A stretch of 64,000 bases of DNA from Lacrimispora xylanisolvens (GTDB lineage: Bacteria > Bacillota > Clostridia > Lachnospirales > Lachnospiraceae): NCBI GenBank assembly GCA_017084465.1, contig CP070896.1, positions 4,205,501 to 4,269,500 of the forward strand, given 5' to 3'. A model generated the notes under the pieces. That model made no database searches, was not told the origin of the DNA, and worked only from the letters and a program-made list of their open reading frames with translations. The position numbers and the translations under genes are program-made. Of the stretch, positions 1 to 9,524 are shown piece after piece (positions within the stretch are counted from its first letter, which is position 1; every line of letters begins with the position of its first letter).

Positions 1-617
1 GGGTGTTTGAACCATCGGAATTAATTCTGAAACGTTTGCTGGACATCCTGGGTGGGATAGTCGGAGTGTTTTTTACAATAATTCTGGGGATTTTGGTTGT
101 TCCGGCCATCTATATGGAATCACCTGGTCCGGTTATATTTAAGCAGACCCGGGTAGGGAGAAACGGAAGGCTTTTTTCAATTTACAAGTTCCGGTCCATG
201 TATATGGATGCGGAAGAAAGAAAAAAGGAACTGATGAGCAAAAATCAGATGAATGGCCTTATGTTCAAACTAAAAGATGACCCAAGGATTACAAAAGTAG
301 GTAAGTTTATCAGAAAAACCAGCATTGATGAGTTTCCCCAGTTTTTTAACGTTCTGAAAGGGGATATGAGCCTGGTTGGTACAAGACCGCCCACCATGGA
401 TGAATTTGTGAAGTATGAGGAGCACCATAAACGCCGGCTGAGCCTGAAACCGGGAATTACCGGCTTGTGGCAGGTGACTGGCAGAAGCGATATTCAGGAT
501 TTTGAAGATGTGGTAAGCCTGGATTTAAACTATATAGATAACTGGTCTATCTGGTCAGATTTACGGATCCTGAGTCAGACAGTAATTGTAGTTATGCTTC
601 ATAAAGGGGCTGAATAA
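1..617 (+). CDS. Undecaprenyl-phosphate sugar phosphotransferase, C-terminal catalytic part (partial at 5' window edge)
   Basis: Bacterial sugar transferase domain (WcaJ/CpsE/PglC type), which starts repeat-unit assembly by moving a sugar-1-phosphate from a UDP-sugar to undecaprenyl phosphate at the inner membrane face. Seen: an N-terminal hydrophobic segment after [10 protein letters not shown], the motif [10 protein letters not shown], then [24 protein letters not shown] and [14 protein letters not shown], all family hallmarks. The frame is open to base 1, so the true start and probably an upstream multi-membrane domain lie outside the window. It ends one base before an ATG and is the first gene of the polysaccharide locus seen here. 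Confidence 0.93.
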   Translation, partial: VFEPSELILKRLLDILGGIVGVFFTIILGILVVPAIYMESPGPVIFKQTRVGRNGRLFSIYKFRSMYMDAEERKKELMSKNQMNGLMFKLKDDPRITKVGKFIRKTSIDEFPQFFNVLKGDMSLVGTRPPTMDEFVKYEEHHKRRLSLKPGITGLWQVTGRSDIQDFEDVVSLDLNYIDNWSIWSDLRILSQTVIVVMLHKGAE

Positions 618-635
618 ATGGAAGGAAGGGAAAAA

Positions 636-1598
636 ATGAGAGATACAGCAGTTGTAATTATGGCAGCGGGAATCGGAAGCAGGTATGGAAACGGAATCAA
701 GCAGCTGGAGCCCGTTGGGCCAAATGGAGAAATTATTATGGATTATTCCATTTTTGATGCCCTGGAAGCCGGTTTTAACAAAATTGTTTTTATTATCCGG
801 AAAAATATTGAAAAAGAATTCAAGGAGGTAATAGGCAAAAGAATTGAGAAACTGGCTCCGGTAGAATATGTTTTTCAGGAACTGGACAATTTGCCCGAGG
901 GATTTTTCCTTCCGGAAGGAAGGGAAAAACCATGGGGGACAGGACAGGCAGTATTGGTGTGCAAAGGAATCCTGAAGGAGCCTTTTGTAATAATTAATGC
1001 GGATGATTATTACGGTAAAGAGGCTTTTATAAAAATGCATGATTATCTGGTCACCCATGAAGAGTCAATCCCCTTAAGTTTTTGTATGGCAGGTTTCATG
1101 CTGGGCAATACGTTAAGTCCCAATGGTGACGTAACGAGAGGGATCTGTTCATTAGATGAAGCAGGAAATCTGTCGTCTGTGACTGAAACATTTCATATTA
1201 AGAAACAGGCAGACGGAACGGTCAAAGGTGAGGATGAAAGCGGGAAGCAGATAATTTTATCTGATAATAATCTGGTATCTATGAATATGTGGGGGGTAAC
1301 TCCCGGATTTTTTACAGATCTGGAAGCCGGATTTATTCATTTCTTAAAAAGCATGAATGATGGTGAAAAAAAGAAAGAGTATTTACTTCCGGTACTGATG
1401 GATGACCTGATAAAACATGGAAAGGCAAAGGTGGCGGTTTTAAAAACCAGTGACAAATGGTTTGGAGTTACCTATCAGGAAGATAAAGAAGAGGTGAAAA
1501 ATCAGATAACACGTATGATTGAGGAAGGAAAATACAGTGTGGATCTGTATCAAACAGTCAGATGGTTCTGGAATAATCGAGCTGGTGAAACCCTATAG
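636..1598 (+). CDS. Sugar-phosphate nucleotidyltransferase
   Basis: NTP-transferase fold protein of about 320 residues, expected to make an NDP-sugar donor for the polysaccharide. Seen: the N-terminal nucleotide-binding signature MAAGIGSRYG, followed by KQLEPVGPNGE, and a central INADDYYG that fits the metal-binding Asp of the family. An in-frame ATG at 618 abuts the previous stop, but GGAAGG at 624-629 correctly precedes ATG 636, so I chose 636. Substrate is not readable from sequence. It lies between the priming transferase and the UDP-sugar dehydrogenase in one operon. Confidence 0.85.
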   Translation: MRDTAVVIMAAGIGSRYGNGIKQLEPVGPNGEIIMDYSIFDALEAGFNKIVFIIRKNIEKEFKEVIGKRIEKLAPVEYVFQELDNLPEGFFLPEGREKPWGTGQAVLVCKGILKEPFVIINADDYYGKEAFIKMHDYLVTHEESIPLSFCMAGFMLGNTLSPNGDVTRGICSLDEAGNLSSVTETFHIKKQADGTVKGEDESGKQIILSDNNLVSMNMWGVTPGFFTDLEAGFIHFLKSMNDGEKKKEYLLPVLMDDLIKHGKAKVAVLKTSDKWFGVTYQEDKEEVKNQITRMIEEGKYSVDLYQTVRWFWNNRAGETL

Positions 1599-1633
1599 GG
1601 TTAAATAATGCCAGATAAATGGAGGTGCACAAG

Positions 1634-2875
1634 ATGTATAAAATAGCAGTTGCCGGGACAGGGTATGTGGGGTTATCCAATGCAATTTTACTGGCGCAGC
1701 ACAACGAGGTACAAGCAGTAGATATTTTAGAAGAAAAGGTTGCTGTTATCAATAACAGGAAATCCCCGATCATGGATAAAGAGATTGAAGAATATCTGGC
1801 AGCAGGAAATCTAAATTTAACAGCAACAACAGACGGAGCTGCTGCTTACAGGGATGCTGATTACGTCATTATTTCCACCCCGACAAATTATGATCCGGTA
1901 AAGAATTACTTTGATACCAGTTCTGTAGAAACGGTGGTTGAACTGGTCATAAAGACCAATCCGGATGCAATTATAGTGATTAAATCCACAGTTCCCGTAG
2001 GGTATACAAAATCTATAAGAGAAAAATATAAATGTGAGAATATTATTTTCAGTCCTGAGTTTTTAAGAGAAGGAAGGGCACTCTACGACAATCTGTATCC
2101 TTCAAGGATTATCGTGGGTGCACCGAAGGAGGATAAAAGACTTAAGAAAGCGGCAGAGACGTTTGCAGGATTGCTGGCAGAGGGAGCAGTCAAAGACAAG
2201 ATTCCCATCCTTTTAACCGATTTAACGGAAGCGGAAGCCGTGAAGTTGTTTGCCAATACATATCTGGCTCTCAGAGTCAGCTTCTTCAATGAATTAGATA
2301 CCTATGCTGAGATGAGGGGGCTGGATACGCAGCACATCATAGAGGGAGTGAGCCTGGATCCCAGAATTGGCAATTATTATAATAATCCCTCCTTTGGTTA
2401 CGGCGGGTACTGCCTGCCCAAGGATACGAAACAGCTTGTGGCTAATTATTACGACGTGCCCCAGAATATTATGAGTGCGATTGTGGAAGCAAACAAAACC
2501 AGGAAAGACTTTATTGCAGACAGGGTTTTACTAAAGGCCGGGTATTATACATACGCAGATAATAGCGGATTTGATCCCGGTAAAGAAAAGCGGGTTGTTA
2601 TTGGAATATTCCGGTTAACGATGAAGGCTGATTCTGATAATTTCCGGCAAAGCAGCATTCAGGGAGTTATGAAACGCATCAGGGCAAAAGGAGCGGTAGT
2701 TGTTATTTACGAACCGACGCTCAAAGACGGCAGTACGTTCTTTGGCAGTCTGGTTTTAAATGACCTTTCTAAATTTAAGAAAATGAGCAGTGCAGTCATT
2801 GCAAACCGCTATGATTCCGTATTGGATGACGTGAAGGAGAAGGTATATACAAGAGACTTATATAAAAGAGATTGA
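1634..2875 (+). CDS. UDP-glucose/GDP-mannose dehydrogenase family protein
   Basis: NAD-dependent nucleotide-sugar 6-dehydrogenase (Ugd-like), oxidising a UDP-hexose such as UDP-glucose to its uronic acid to feed polysaccharide synthesis. Seen: the N-terminal Rossmann motif [11 protein letters not shown], a central [22 protein letters not shown] helix region, and the catalytic cysteine motif [12 protein letters not shown]. Length is about 413 residues, normal for the family. GGAGGT at 1621-1626 places the start at ATG 1634 rather than the upstream in-frame ATG at 1619. Its product suggests an acidic, uronic-acid-containing surface polymer. Confidence 0.93.
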   Translation: MYKIAVAGTGYVGLSNAILLAQHNEVQAVDILEEKVAVINNRKSPIMDKEIEEYLAAGNLNLTATTDGAAAYRDADYVIISTPTNYDPVKNYFDTSSVETVVELVIKTNPDAIIVIKSTVPVGYTKSIREKYKCENIIFSPEFLREGRALYDNLYPSRIIVGAPKEDKRLKKAAETFAGLLAEGAVKDKIPILLTDLTEAEAVKLFANTYLALRVSFFNELDTYAEMRGLDTQHIIEGVSLDPRIGNYYNNPSFGYGGYCLPKDTKQLVANYYDVPQNIMSAIVEANKTRKDFIADRVLLKAGYYTYADNSGFDPGKEKRVVIGIFRLTMKADSDNFRQSSIQGVMKRIRAKGAVVVIYEPTLKDGSTFFGSLVLNDLSKFKKMSSAVIANRYDSVLDDVKEKVYTRDLYKRD

Positions 2876-2896
2876 TGATAATCGGGAGATGGGAAA

Positions 2897-3361
2897 ATGA
2901 GAAAAGAAACTATGAAAATTTGCCTTGTGGGATCATCAGGCGGTCATCTGACTCATTTATATATGCTGAAATCATTTTGGCAGGACAAAGAGCGGTTTTG
3001 GGTGACTTTTAATAAAGACGATGCAAAAAGCCTGTTAAAGGATGAAAAAATAATATCCTGTTATTATCCTACAAACCGCAGCTTAAAAGCATTGGTCATT
3101 AATACGCGGCTTGCCTGGAAGACCATCCGGAAAGAAAAACCGGATATTATCATCTCTTCGGGGGCAGCTGTTGCAGTTCCGTTCTTCTATATAGGAAAGC
3201 TGTTCGGAGCAAGGCTGATATATATTGAGGTTTATGACCGGATTGATAAGTCTACCATGACCGGTAAAATGGTATATCCGATCACGGATAAGTTTATTGT
3301 CCAGTGGGAGGAGATGAAAAAAATATATAAAAAGGCAATTAACCTGGGGAGCATATTTTAA
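2897..3361 (+). CDS. Alg14/PssD-like glycosyltransferase subunit
   Basis: Membrane-anchoring and acceptor-binding half of a split GT28-type glycosyltransferase (Cps14F/PssD/EpsE family, homologous to eukaryotic Alg14). Seen: an N-terminal CLVGSSGGHLTHLYML motif, SSGAAVAVPFFYIGKLFGA as membrane-associated helix, and IYIEVYDRIDKSTMTG near the C-terminus, with about 155 residues overall. The catalytic half is encoded immediately downstream. The pair normally acts on the second or a later sugar of a lipid-linked repeat unit at the cytoplasmic membrane face. An internal ATG at 2912 is a possible alternative start. Confidence 0.88.
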   Translation: MRKETMKICLVGSSGGHLTHLYMLKSFWQDKERFWVTFNKDDAKSLLKDEKIISCYYPTNRSLKALVINTRLAWKTIRKEKPDIIISSGAAVAVPFFYIGKLFGARLIYIEVYDRIDKSTMTGKMVYPITDKFIVQWEEMKKIYKKAINLGSIF

Positions 3362-3382
3362 TTATTTACAGGGGGCAGATGA

Positions 3383-3910
3383 ATGATTTTTGCGACGGTT
3401 GGAACACATGAACAGCCATTTAACAGGCTGCTTGAAGAAATTGACAGATTAAAAGAAACTGGGATCATCCTGGAAGATGTAATCATTCAAACTGGTTACA
3501 GTACCTATGAGCCACGGTATTGTGAGTGGCATAAGCTGCTTCCTTATGACGACATGGTGAAGAATGTTGAACATGCACGAATCGTGATTACACACGGCGG
3601 CCCGGCCAGTTTTATTATGCCGCTTCAGATCGGAAAAATTCCGGTAGTAGTTCCGAGACAATATGAGTTTCATGAGCATGTAAACAATCATCAGGCCCAG
3701 TTTACAAAAGCGGTTAAGGAGAGATACGGAAACATTATTCCTGTTTATAATATCTCAGAACTTGCAGATGTGATTGTAAGGTATGACAGCATTATTTCCA
3801 GTATGCCGGCAGGAATTATGAGTAATAACGGAGCATTCAATAAACAGGTAGAACTGCTTGTTAAGGGATTGTTCAGAAATGACCAGGAGACTGAACGATG
3901 GCAAAAGTAG
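3383..3910 (+). CDS. Alg13/PssE-like glycosyltransferase catalytic subunit
   Basis: Catalytic partner of the preceding Alg14-like protein (Cps14G/PssE family, GT28 C-terminal domain), binding the UDP-sugar donor. Seen: start MIFATVGTHEQPFNRLL, then ITHGGPASFIMPLQIGKIPVVVPRQYEFHEHVNNHQ split around the donor-binding loop typical of MurG/Alg13 proteins. About 175 residues, standard. A GGGGG-containing ribosome site at 3371-3375 precedes ATG 3383. Its last codons overlap the next gene by 13 bases, so translation is probably coupled. Confidence 0.9.
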   Translation: MIFATVGTHEQPFNRLLEEIDRLKETGIILEDVIIQTGYSTYEPRYCEWHKLLPYDDMVKNVEHARIVITHGGPASFIMPLQIGKIPVVVPRQYEFHEHVNNHQAQFTKAVKERYGNIIPVYNISELADVIVRYDSIISSMPAGIMSNNGAFNKQVELLVKGLFRNDQETERWQK

Positions 3911-5043
3911 GAATTTTATCCATGCAGAGAATTGTAAATTACGGTTCTTTTTTACAGGCTTACGGGCTAAAGATGCTATTGGAAAAATCAGGACATCATG
4001 TGGAGTTTGTGGATTATCACACTGGAAAACCGTTAATTTCCCAATCACGGTTTCAAAAGCCGGGACCATTTTTTAAAGTCCGGAAGGTGTTTAATGCATT
4101 TCAGTATGATGCTTCATGGAAGCATCGGATTCAGTTTGTTTTATATAAAAAGCAATATGCCGGAAAGTATCTGCCTATTCTTGGAATTACACCGGTAATG
4201 AATTATCTGCCGGATTTAGATGCATTGGTGATCGGCAGTGATGAGGTTTTCAATTGTATTCAGTCCAATCCCAATGTTGGCTATTCTTTGGAATTATTTG
4301 GAAAAAACCAGAGGGCAAAAAAATTATTGACCTATGCAGCTTCTTTTGGAAATACAACAATGGAAAAATTAAGACAGTATCACAAGGACAGGGAGATCGG
4401 CTGGTATTTAAAAAGATTTGATGCCATATCGGTCCGTGACAGAAACTCAGGCCGCATAGTAAGGGAATTAACAGGTGTAACACCGGAATATCACCTGGAT
4501 CCAGTTTTGGCGTATGACTACATAGGGGAGTGCAGGCTGATTCCCCAAATAAAGACAAAGGAACGGTATCTGATTCTTTATGCGTATTCCGGAAGAATTT
4601 CCAGAGAAATAAATGACTGGATTTTTGCTTATGCAAAAAAGAAGGGAATAAAGGTTTATTCCTTTGGCGGAATCCACAGATGTGCGGATCATTTCATCGA
4701 TTGTTCTCCGTTTGATGTGCTGGCATATTTTCAGAATGCAGAAGCGGTTATTACAGATACCTTTCATGGGACCATATTCTCTATTATAACAAAACGGAAA
4801 TTTGTAACGATAATCTGTAAAAGTACAGGTGATTCCTACGGAAATGAGGAAAAACTGAGTGATCTGCTTGAGAGGACCGGACTTCCTGACCGGGTATCCG
4901 GAACTGTCGATGAGATTGAAGCAGTTTTGGAAAGAGAAATTGATTACACAGCGGTTGACAAGATTATAAATGCGGAGCGGGTGAAAACTCTGGATTATCT
5001 GAAGAAGCAGATTGGCTGTTACGGTGAGGAAAAGCATGGATAA
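3898..5043 (+). CDS. Polysaccharide pyruvyl transferase family protein (first of three)
   Basis: Polysaccharide pyruvyl transferase domain protein of 381 residues; the family adds ketal-linked pyruvate from phosphoenolpyruvate to sugars, giving negative charge. Seen: the N-terminal NYGSFLQAYGLKMLLE (family pattern N-x-G-x-x-LQAYAL), then ALVIGSDEVFN, LDPVLAY, and a C-terminal ITDTFHGTIFSIITKRKF motif with the conserved His. It overlaps the upstream GT gene and the downstream FrhB-like gene by a few bases, marking it as part of a coupled pair. Substrate sugar unknown; some family members may do other chemistry. Confidence 0.88.
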   Translation: MAKVGILSMQRIVNYGSFLQAYGLKMLLEKSGHHVEFVDYHTGKPLISQSRFQKPGPFFKVRKVFNAFQYDASWKHRIQFVLYKKQYAGKYLPILGITPVMNYLPDLDALVIGSDEVFNCIQSNPNVGYSLELFGKNQRAKKLLTYAASFGNTTMEKLRQYHKDREIGWYLKRFDAISVRDRNSGRIVRELTGVTPEYHLDPVLAYDYIGECRLIPQIKTKERYLILYAYSGRISREINDWIFAYAKKKGIKVYSFGGIHRCADHFIDCSPFDVLAYFQNAEAVITDTFHGTIFSIITKRKFVTIICKSTGDSYGNEEKLSDLLERTGLPDRVSGTVDEIEAVLEREIDYTAVDKIINAERVKTLDYLKKQIGCYGEEKHG

Positions 5044-6193
5044 TATAATGAAAATCGGGAAGGCGTGTGTTGGCTGCAGAAGCTGTGAACTGTCCTGTCC
5101 TCAGACATGCATACGTTTTCAGCCGGATCAGGAAGGCTTTTTATATCCGTCCGTAGATGAGACGCTATGCACCCAATGCGGAGTATGCTTAAGGAAATGT
5201 CCGGCTTTTGATTTTAAGCCTCAGGGGCGCAGACCGGTCCGGATATTAGGACTGAAGAATAATGATAAAAGCGGATTATACAATCTGCTTCCGGGGGTGC
5301 TTCAGACCTGTTTGCCCGTTCTGTCATTCAGGCGGGAGGCTGCGTTTATGGCTGTGCTTATACGGAACAACTGGAAGTAAAGCACATAAAGGTTGATAAG
5401 GCAGAGGATCTTTATCGCATACAGTCATCAAAATATGTTCAGTCAGATGTAAATGATTGTTATCAATCAGTAAAACATGAACTGGATAAAGGAAGGTTCG
5501 TTCTGTTTACAGGTACGCCCTGTCAGGCGGCCGGACTGTATCAGTATCTGGGAGTCAGATCCCGTGATAATCTGTTCACTCTGGATCTTATCTGCCATGG
5601 AGTCCCCTCGCCGGAATTTTTAAGAAAGTATTTCGAGTATCAGGAAAAAAAGCTTGGAGAGAAGCTGGAGCATTTTAATTTCCGTTCAAAAGAAAAACGG
5701 GGTTGGGGCACCCAGTATCTGTTAAAGACAAAGACCAAAACAGAGAGGAACCTCCTTTCTCTTGATAAATACGGAAAGCATTTTATAAATGGGGATTGTT
5801 ATCGGGAGTGCTGCTATGAATGCAGATATGCCAGTATTGACCGGGTCGGTGATATTACTGTGGGGGGATTTCTGGGGGGTGGAAAAAATTAATCCCGGAT
5901 TTGCGTCGGCGGCTGGAGTTTCGGCAGTTCTGATCAATTCTCTGCAGGGAAATAAATTATTTGAAAGGGTGAAAGGACAAGCCAGTGTAATAGAAACCAA
6001 TCTGGAGGCAATTCTTCCAAAGCAGGGAAACTTGCAGCATCCGACTCGCAGACCTCCAGGGAGGGATGGCTTTTATGAGAGAATTCAGGACGAAAAATTT
6101 ATAGATAATCTAAAGGTGGGAGTCTGCTTGAAGGAAAGACTGAAAGCACTTCTTCCGGGAAAGCTTGTTCAAATACTGAAAAGTGTGATTTAG
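5036..6193 (+). CDS. FrhB-like F420 hydrogenase/dehydrogenase beta-subunit family protein, two frame breaks as read
   Basis: Iron-sulfur flavoprotein family with coenzyme F420 hydrogenase beta N- and C-terminal domains. Seen: an N-terminal two-cluster ferredoxin (CVGCRSCELSCP and CTQCGVCLRKCP), then in a second frame SASGGASDLFARS, VLFTGTPCQAAGLYQYL and LDLICHGVPSPEF, and in a third frame GDFWGVEKINPGFASAAGVS. The frame breaks near 5278-5283 (one base missing) and in a six-G run at 5862-5867 (one G extra). With both corrected the protein is about 385 residues, normal. ATG 5036 overlaps the stop of the pyruvyl transferase gene, its presumed partner. Most Clostridia lack F420, so the cofactor is probably a flavin. 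Role in polysaccharide synthesis is not established. Confidence 0.82.
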
Positions 6194-6207
6194 AAGGAGG
6201 ACTCTGT

Positions 6208-7299
6208 TTGCGGGTTTTAGTAATTAATACAACGCCATTTACCTATCAGGGAATTGCCTGCGTCATTCGCAACTATTGCTTTCGGATAAACAGTCCGGGG
6301 CTGGAACTACAATATGCAGTATTTGATCTGCATCCGGAACTGGAGAAAGAATTGAAACAATCCGGTCTTGTTTATTACAGGCTGGCCAGCAGAAAGGATA
6401 ATTCCAGGATATATTTTAAACAATTAAAGCTTCTTTTAAATGGACATTTTGATTGTGTCCATATTCATGGGAACAGTGCAATGATGCTGCCTGAACTTGT
6501 ATTAGCAAAGAACTGCGGGATTAAAATACGGATTGTGCATTGCCATAACACAACTTGTAACAATCCTCTTTTAAATAGTCTGCTGCTTCCGTTGTTTTAC
6601 AGATTAAGCACATGCAGACTGGCCTGCAGTGAAGAAGCTGGGAACTGGCTGTATAAAGGCAGATCTTATACTGTTTTAAATAATGCGATTGATACGGAAG
6701 TGTTTCGCTTCGATGAATTAAAAAGAAATAGAAACAGAAAAGAACTGGGTTTGGAAAATCAATTTGTAATCGGTCATATAGGCCGGATCAATGAACAGAA
6801 AAATCATAAGTATCTGGTGCGGGTTTTTAAAGAATTTCATGACCATGTGCCGGATAGCAAGCTGATTTGTATAGGAGAAGGTGCATTGCGGCCAGATCTG
6901 GAGCAATTGATTTCAGATCTGAAACTGGAGGAACATGTCATGCTGCTGGGGGAGCATAAGAATGTGGAAAATCTGTTAAATGCAATGGACTGCTTTGTTT
7001 TTCCTTCTAAGTGGGAAGGGCTGGGAATGGTGCTTTTAGAGGCTCAGGCTGGGGGCCTGCCATGCATTGCTTCAGATGCGGTGCCAGGTGAAGCGGATAT
7101 GGGATTGACCAGGTATCTGCCGTTAGGAAATATGGCATCCTGGTGCCGTGCAATTGAGGATATAAAAAACAGAGAACAAAACAGATGCAAAACCAGTGAG
7201 CTGTGTATCCGGACATTAAAACACAAATCATACGATTTGAATGAAAATATAAAACAATTGGTTCAAATCTATTTGGATATTTCACATGCAGGAACATAA
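6208..7299 (+). CDS. Glycosyltransferase family 1/GT4
   Basis: GT-B fold retaining glycosyltransferase, cytoplasmic or membrane-associated, adding a sugar to the lipid-linked repeat. Seen: an N-terminal domain with HIHGNSAMMLPELVLAKNCG, a linker NNAIDTEVF, then the GT4 donor domain VIGHIGRINEQKNHKYLVRVF and the EX7E-like FVFPSKWEGLGMVLLEAQAGG. It starts at TTG 6208 with a strong GAAGGAGG at 6193-6200. It follows the first pyruvyl transferase/FrhB pair and ends just before the second. Confidence 0.9.
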   Translation: MRVLVINTTPFTYQGIACVIRNYCFRINSPGLELQYAVFDLHPELEKELKQSGLVYYRLASRKDNSRIYFKQLKLLLNGHFDCVHIHGNSAMMLPELVLAKNCGIKIRIVHCHNTTCNNPLLNSLLLPLFYRLSTCRLACSEEAGNWLYKGRSYTVLNNAIDTEVFRFDELKRNRNRKELGLENQFVIGHIGRINEQKNHKYLVRVFKEFHDHVPDSKLICIGEGALRPDLEQLISDLKLEEHVMLLGEHKNVENLLNAMDCFVFPSKWEGLGMVLLEAQAGGLPCIASDAVPGEADMGLTRYLPLGNMASWCRAIEDIKNREQNRCKTSELCIRTLKHKSYDLNENIKQLVQIYLDISHAGT

Positions 7300-7309
7300 G
7301 GAGGTAACC

Positions 7310-8400
7310 GTGAAAATAGCAGGTTTAACTTGGTGGAGAAACAACTATGGTTCTGTACTGCAGGCATATGCTCTGCAACGTGTAATGAATGAATTTGAAA
7401 ATATTGATTATGAAATATTGAATCAGTATAGCGGGAAAGTGGCCTCCGTAGATAATTTTTCCATAAAATCAAGTCCTTTGGTATCAGGAAAACCATTCAC
7501 AGGATTGTGTGGAAATTTGGCACTAAAAAGCTAAGGGACCGTAATCGGGCGCTTCAGAAGTTTGTGGATGAGGAGCTTAAGTTATCCCATAAGCGATATA
7601 AGGTGAATTATATTGGTTCGGCTAATGGATACTACGATGGGTTTATCTGTGGCAGTGATCAGATCTGGAATCCGGAATTAACCTCTTTAGACAGTATTTA
7701 CTGGCTGACATTTGTAAAGACTGGCAAATTAAAAATTGCATATGCGCCCAGTATAGGAATTGATCAGGCTACAAAAGAACAGAGAAAAATGATCAGAGAG
7801 AATTTAAACACGTTCAATGCAGTTTCCTGCCGGGAGGAAAGCGGACGCAATCTTATTTCTTCCATTATGGGAACAGAAGACTGTGAAACCGTTTTAGATC
7901 CCACACTTCTGGCGGAACGTTCTGTTTGGGATCATATTTGCCCTCCCAGGCGTTTTACGGAAAAATATATCTTTGTCTATTTATTAAGAGGGACAAAACA
8001 GCAGCGTAAATTAATAGAACTATATGCTTGTTTTATCAATTTAAAAATAGTAACAATGCCTTTTCTGGATAATGAACATATCAATAAATATGATAGTAAA
8101 TTTGGTGATATAAAATACTGGGATGCGTCTCCTTCTGATTTTATCAGTGTCATTCGGTATGCGGAGGCTGTATTTACAGATTCATTCCACTGTATGATTT
8201 TCAGCTGCCTGTACCACAGGAAATTTTATTTGTTTCCCAAAATCGGTGCACACCAGATGAACCGGTTAACCGATTTGCAGGATATGCTCCATATTCCGGC
8301 AAGAATGCTTGAAGAAAATGCGACAGTGAGAGACTTATTAAGTATGGAAGCCATAGACTGGAACCTGGTGGACGACATAATAAGGGAAAAAAAAGAATGA
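7310..8400 (+). CDS. Polysaccharide pyruvyl transferase family protein (second of three), frame break as read
   Basis: Same family as the gene at 3898. Seen: GLTWWRNNYGSVLQAYALQRV at the N-terminus (conserved N-Y-G-x-x-LQAYAL), then in the shifted frame FICGSDQIWNPEL, LDPTLLAE and FTDSFHCMIFSCLYHRKF. The frame breaks around 7460-7480, where one base appears to be missing; reading on gives GIRKTIHRIVWKFG, which joins smoothly to the rest. GTG 7310 is preceded by GGAGG at 7300-7304 and was preferred over an upstream ATG at 7286 inside the previous gene. Paired with the FrhB-like gene downstream. Confidence 0.85.
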
Positions 8401-8457
8401 AATCAAAGTCTTATTTGAAAAAGGCTTTGGGAGTGACATGATTGTTGGTGGTGTCTG

Positions 8458-9492
8458 ATGAAAACAAAGGTATATGCTTTTAAAAATACGGATACGGAAG
8501 TGATGAGAAGTACTTCCGGCGGTGCATTTATAGGGATCTGCAATGCGTTTGAGTTCTTACATAAGAACCGTAAAAAATATATTTACGGCGCTGAACTGAC
8601 AAGCAGCTTAAAAGTGCGGCATACGGGTGTTACTTCTGCAAAAGAATGCAGTATTTTTCAAGGTTCTAAATATGTGAAAAGTGACTGTAAAGATTGTTAC
8701 GCTGAGATTGCCAGTCAATTGAAAAATGGCTGTTTTGTATTGTTTTCCGGTACTCCGTGCCAGGTAGCAGCGCTTAAAACTTATATTGACAGGGAAGGAA
8801 TAACAAAAGATCAGCTTTTTACGGTTGATTTGATTTGTCATGGAACACCAAAAACACGGGTATGGAGTGATTATAAAGAGTGGCTGGAAAAAAAGGTTCA
8901 TGCAGGATTAAAAGAATACTCGTTCCGTTATAAGCCGGAGGGCTGGAAGGCATACCCGGCCCGTGCATGTTTTGATAATGGGGTGGTATTAAAGAATACG
9001 GCTTTACTGTCTGTATTCTCCCGTCTGCATATGACCGGTTATATCACGGCCAAAGCCTGCTTTTCCTGTCCGTTTTCTAACATGGACAGACCAGGTGACA
9101 TTACTTTGGGAGATTTTTGGGGAATTGAAAACATGAATACTAGAATCCCATGGAAATACGGTGTATCTCTCATGCTGGTTCATACAGAAAAAGGAATGGA
9201 ATTAGTAAAGGGCTTGTCAGATATGGCACAAAAGAACCAGGAATTGTTTTTGGAGGAGGTGAAAAGCCAGGAATACAGGAAATACCAGCATAATCTCAGC
9301 AGCCAGACAGAGAAACCAAAGCTTTATGATGAATTCTGGAAAGATTATGATCAGACCGGTTTTGAAGCCGTCATAAAGAAGTATATAAACTATGGCATGA
9401 AATATAAAGTGGTGTTTCTTATTAAAAAGTTTATAAGAAAAACTCCTTTCATACATTTGTATCGAAAGAAACGGCGGGGAAAAATACGGTAA
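8458..9492 (+). CDS. FrhB-like protein without N-terminal ferredoxin domain
   Basis: Coenzyme F420 hydrogenase/dehydrogenase beta-subunit C-terminal domain family, 344 residues, frame intact. Seen: STSGGAFIGICNAFEF near residue 20, FSGTPCQVAALKTYID, VDLICHGTPKTRVWSDY, cysteines in KACFSCPFSNMDRPGD, and LGDFWGIENMN. Unlike its two relatives in this locus it has no CxxCxxCxxxC ferredoxin segment, and the 57 bases upstream do not encode one. It would need a separate electron donor or may not do redox chemistry. It follows the second pyruvyl transferase gene. Confidence 0.85.
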   Translation: MKTKVYAFKNTDTEVMRSTSGGAFIGICNAFEFLHKNRKKYIYGAELTSSLKVRHTGVTSAKECSIFQGSKYVKSDCKDCYAEIASQLKNGCFVLFSGTPCQVAALKTYIDREGITKDQLFTVDLICHGTPKTRVWSDYKEWLEKKVHAGLKEYSFRYKPEGWKAYPARACFDNGVVLKNTALLSVFSRLHMTGYITAKACFSCPFSNMDRPGDITLGDFWGIENMNTRIPWKYGVSLMLVHTEKGMELVKGLSDMAQKNQELFLEEVKSQEYRKYQHNLSSQTEKPKLYDEFWKDYDQTGFEAVIKKYINYGMKYKVVFLIKKFIRKTPFIHLYRKKRRGKIR

Positions 9493-9524
9493 TAAAAAAC
9501 ACATGAAAGGAACAGGAATGTACT

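Noticed and set aside
2083..2289. Numerous open frames on the opposite strand of strong genes
   Set aside because: They lack ribosome sites and conserved motifs and lie inside well-supported genes.
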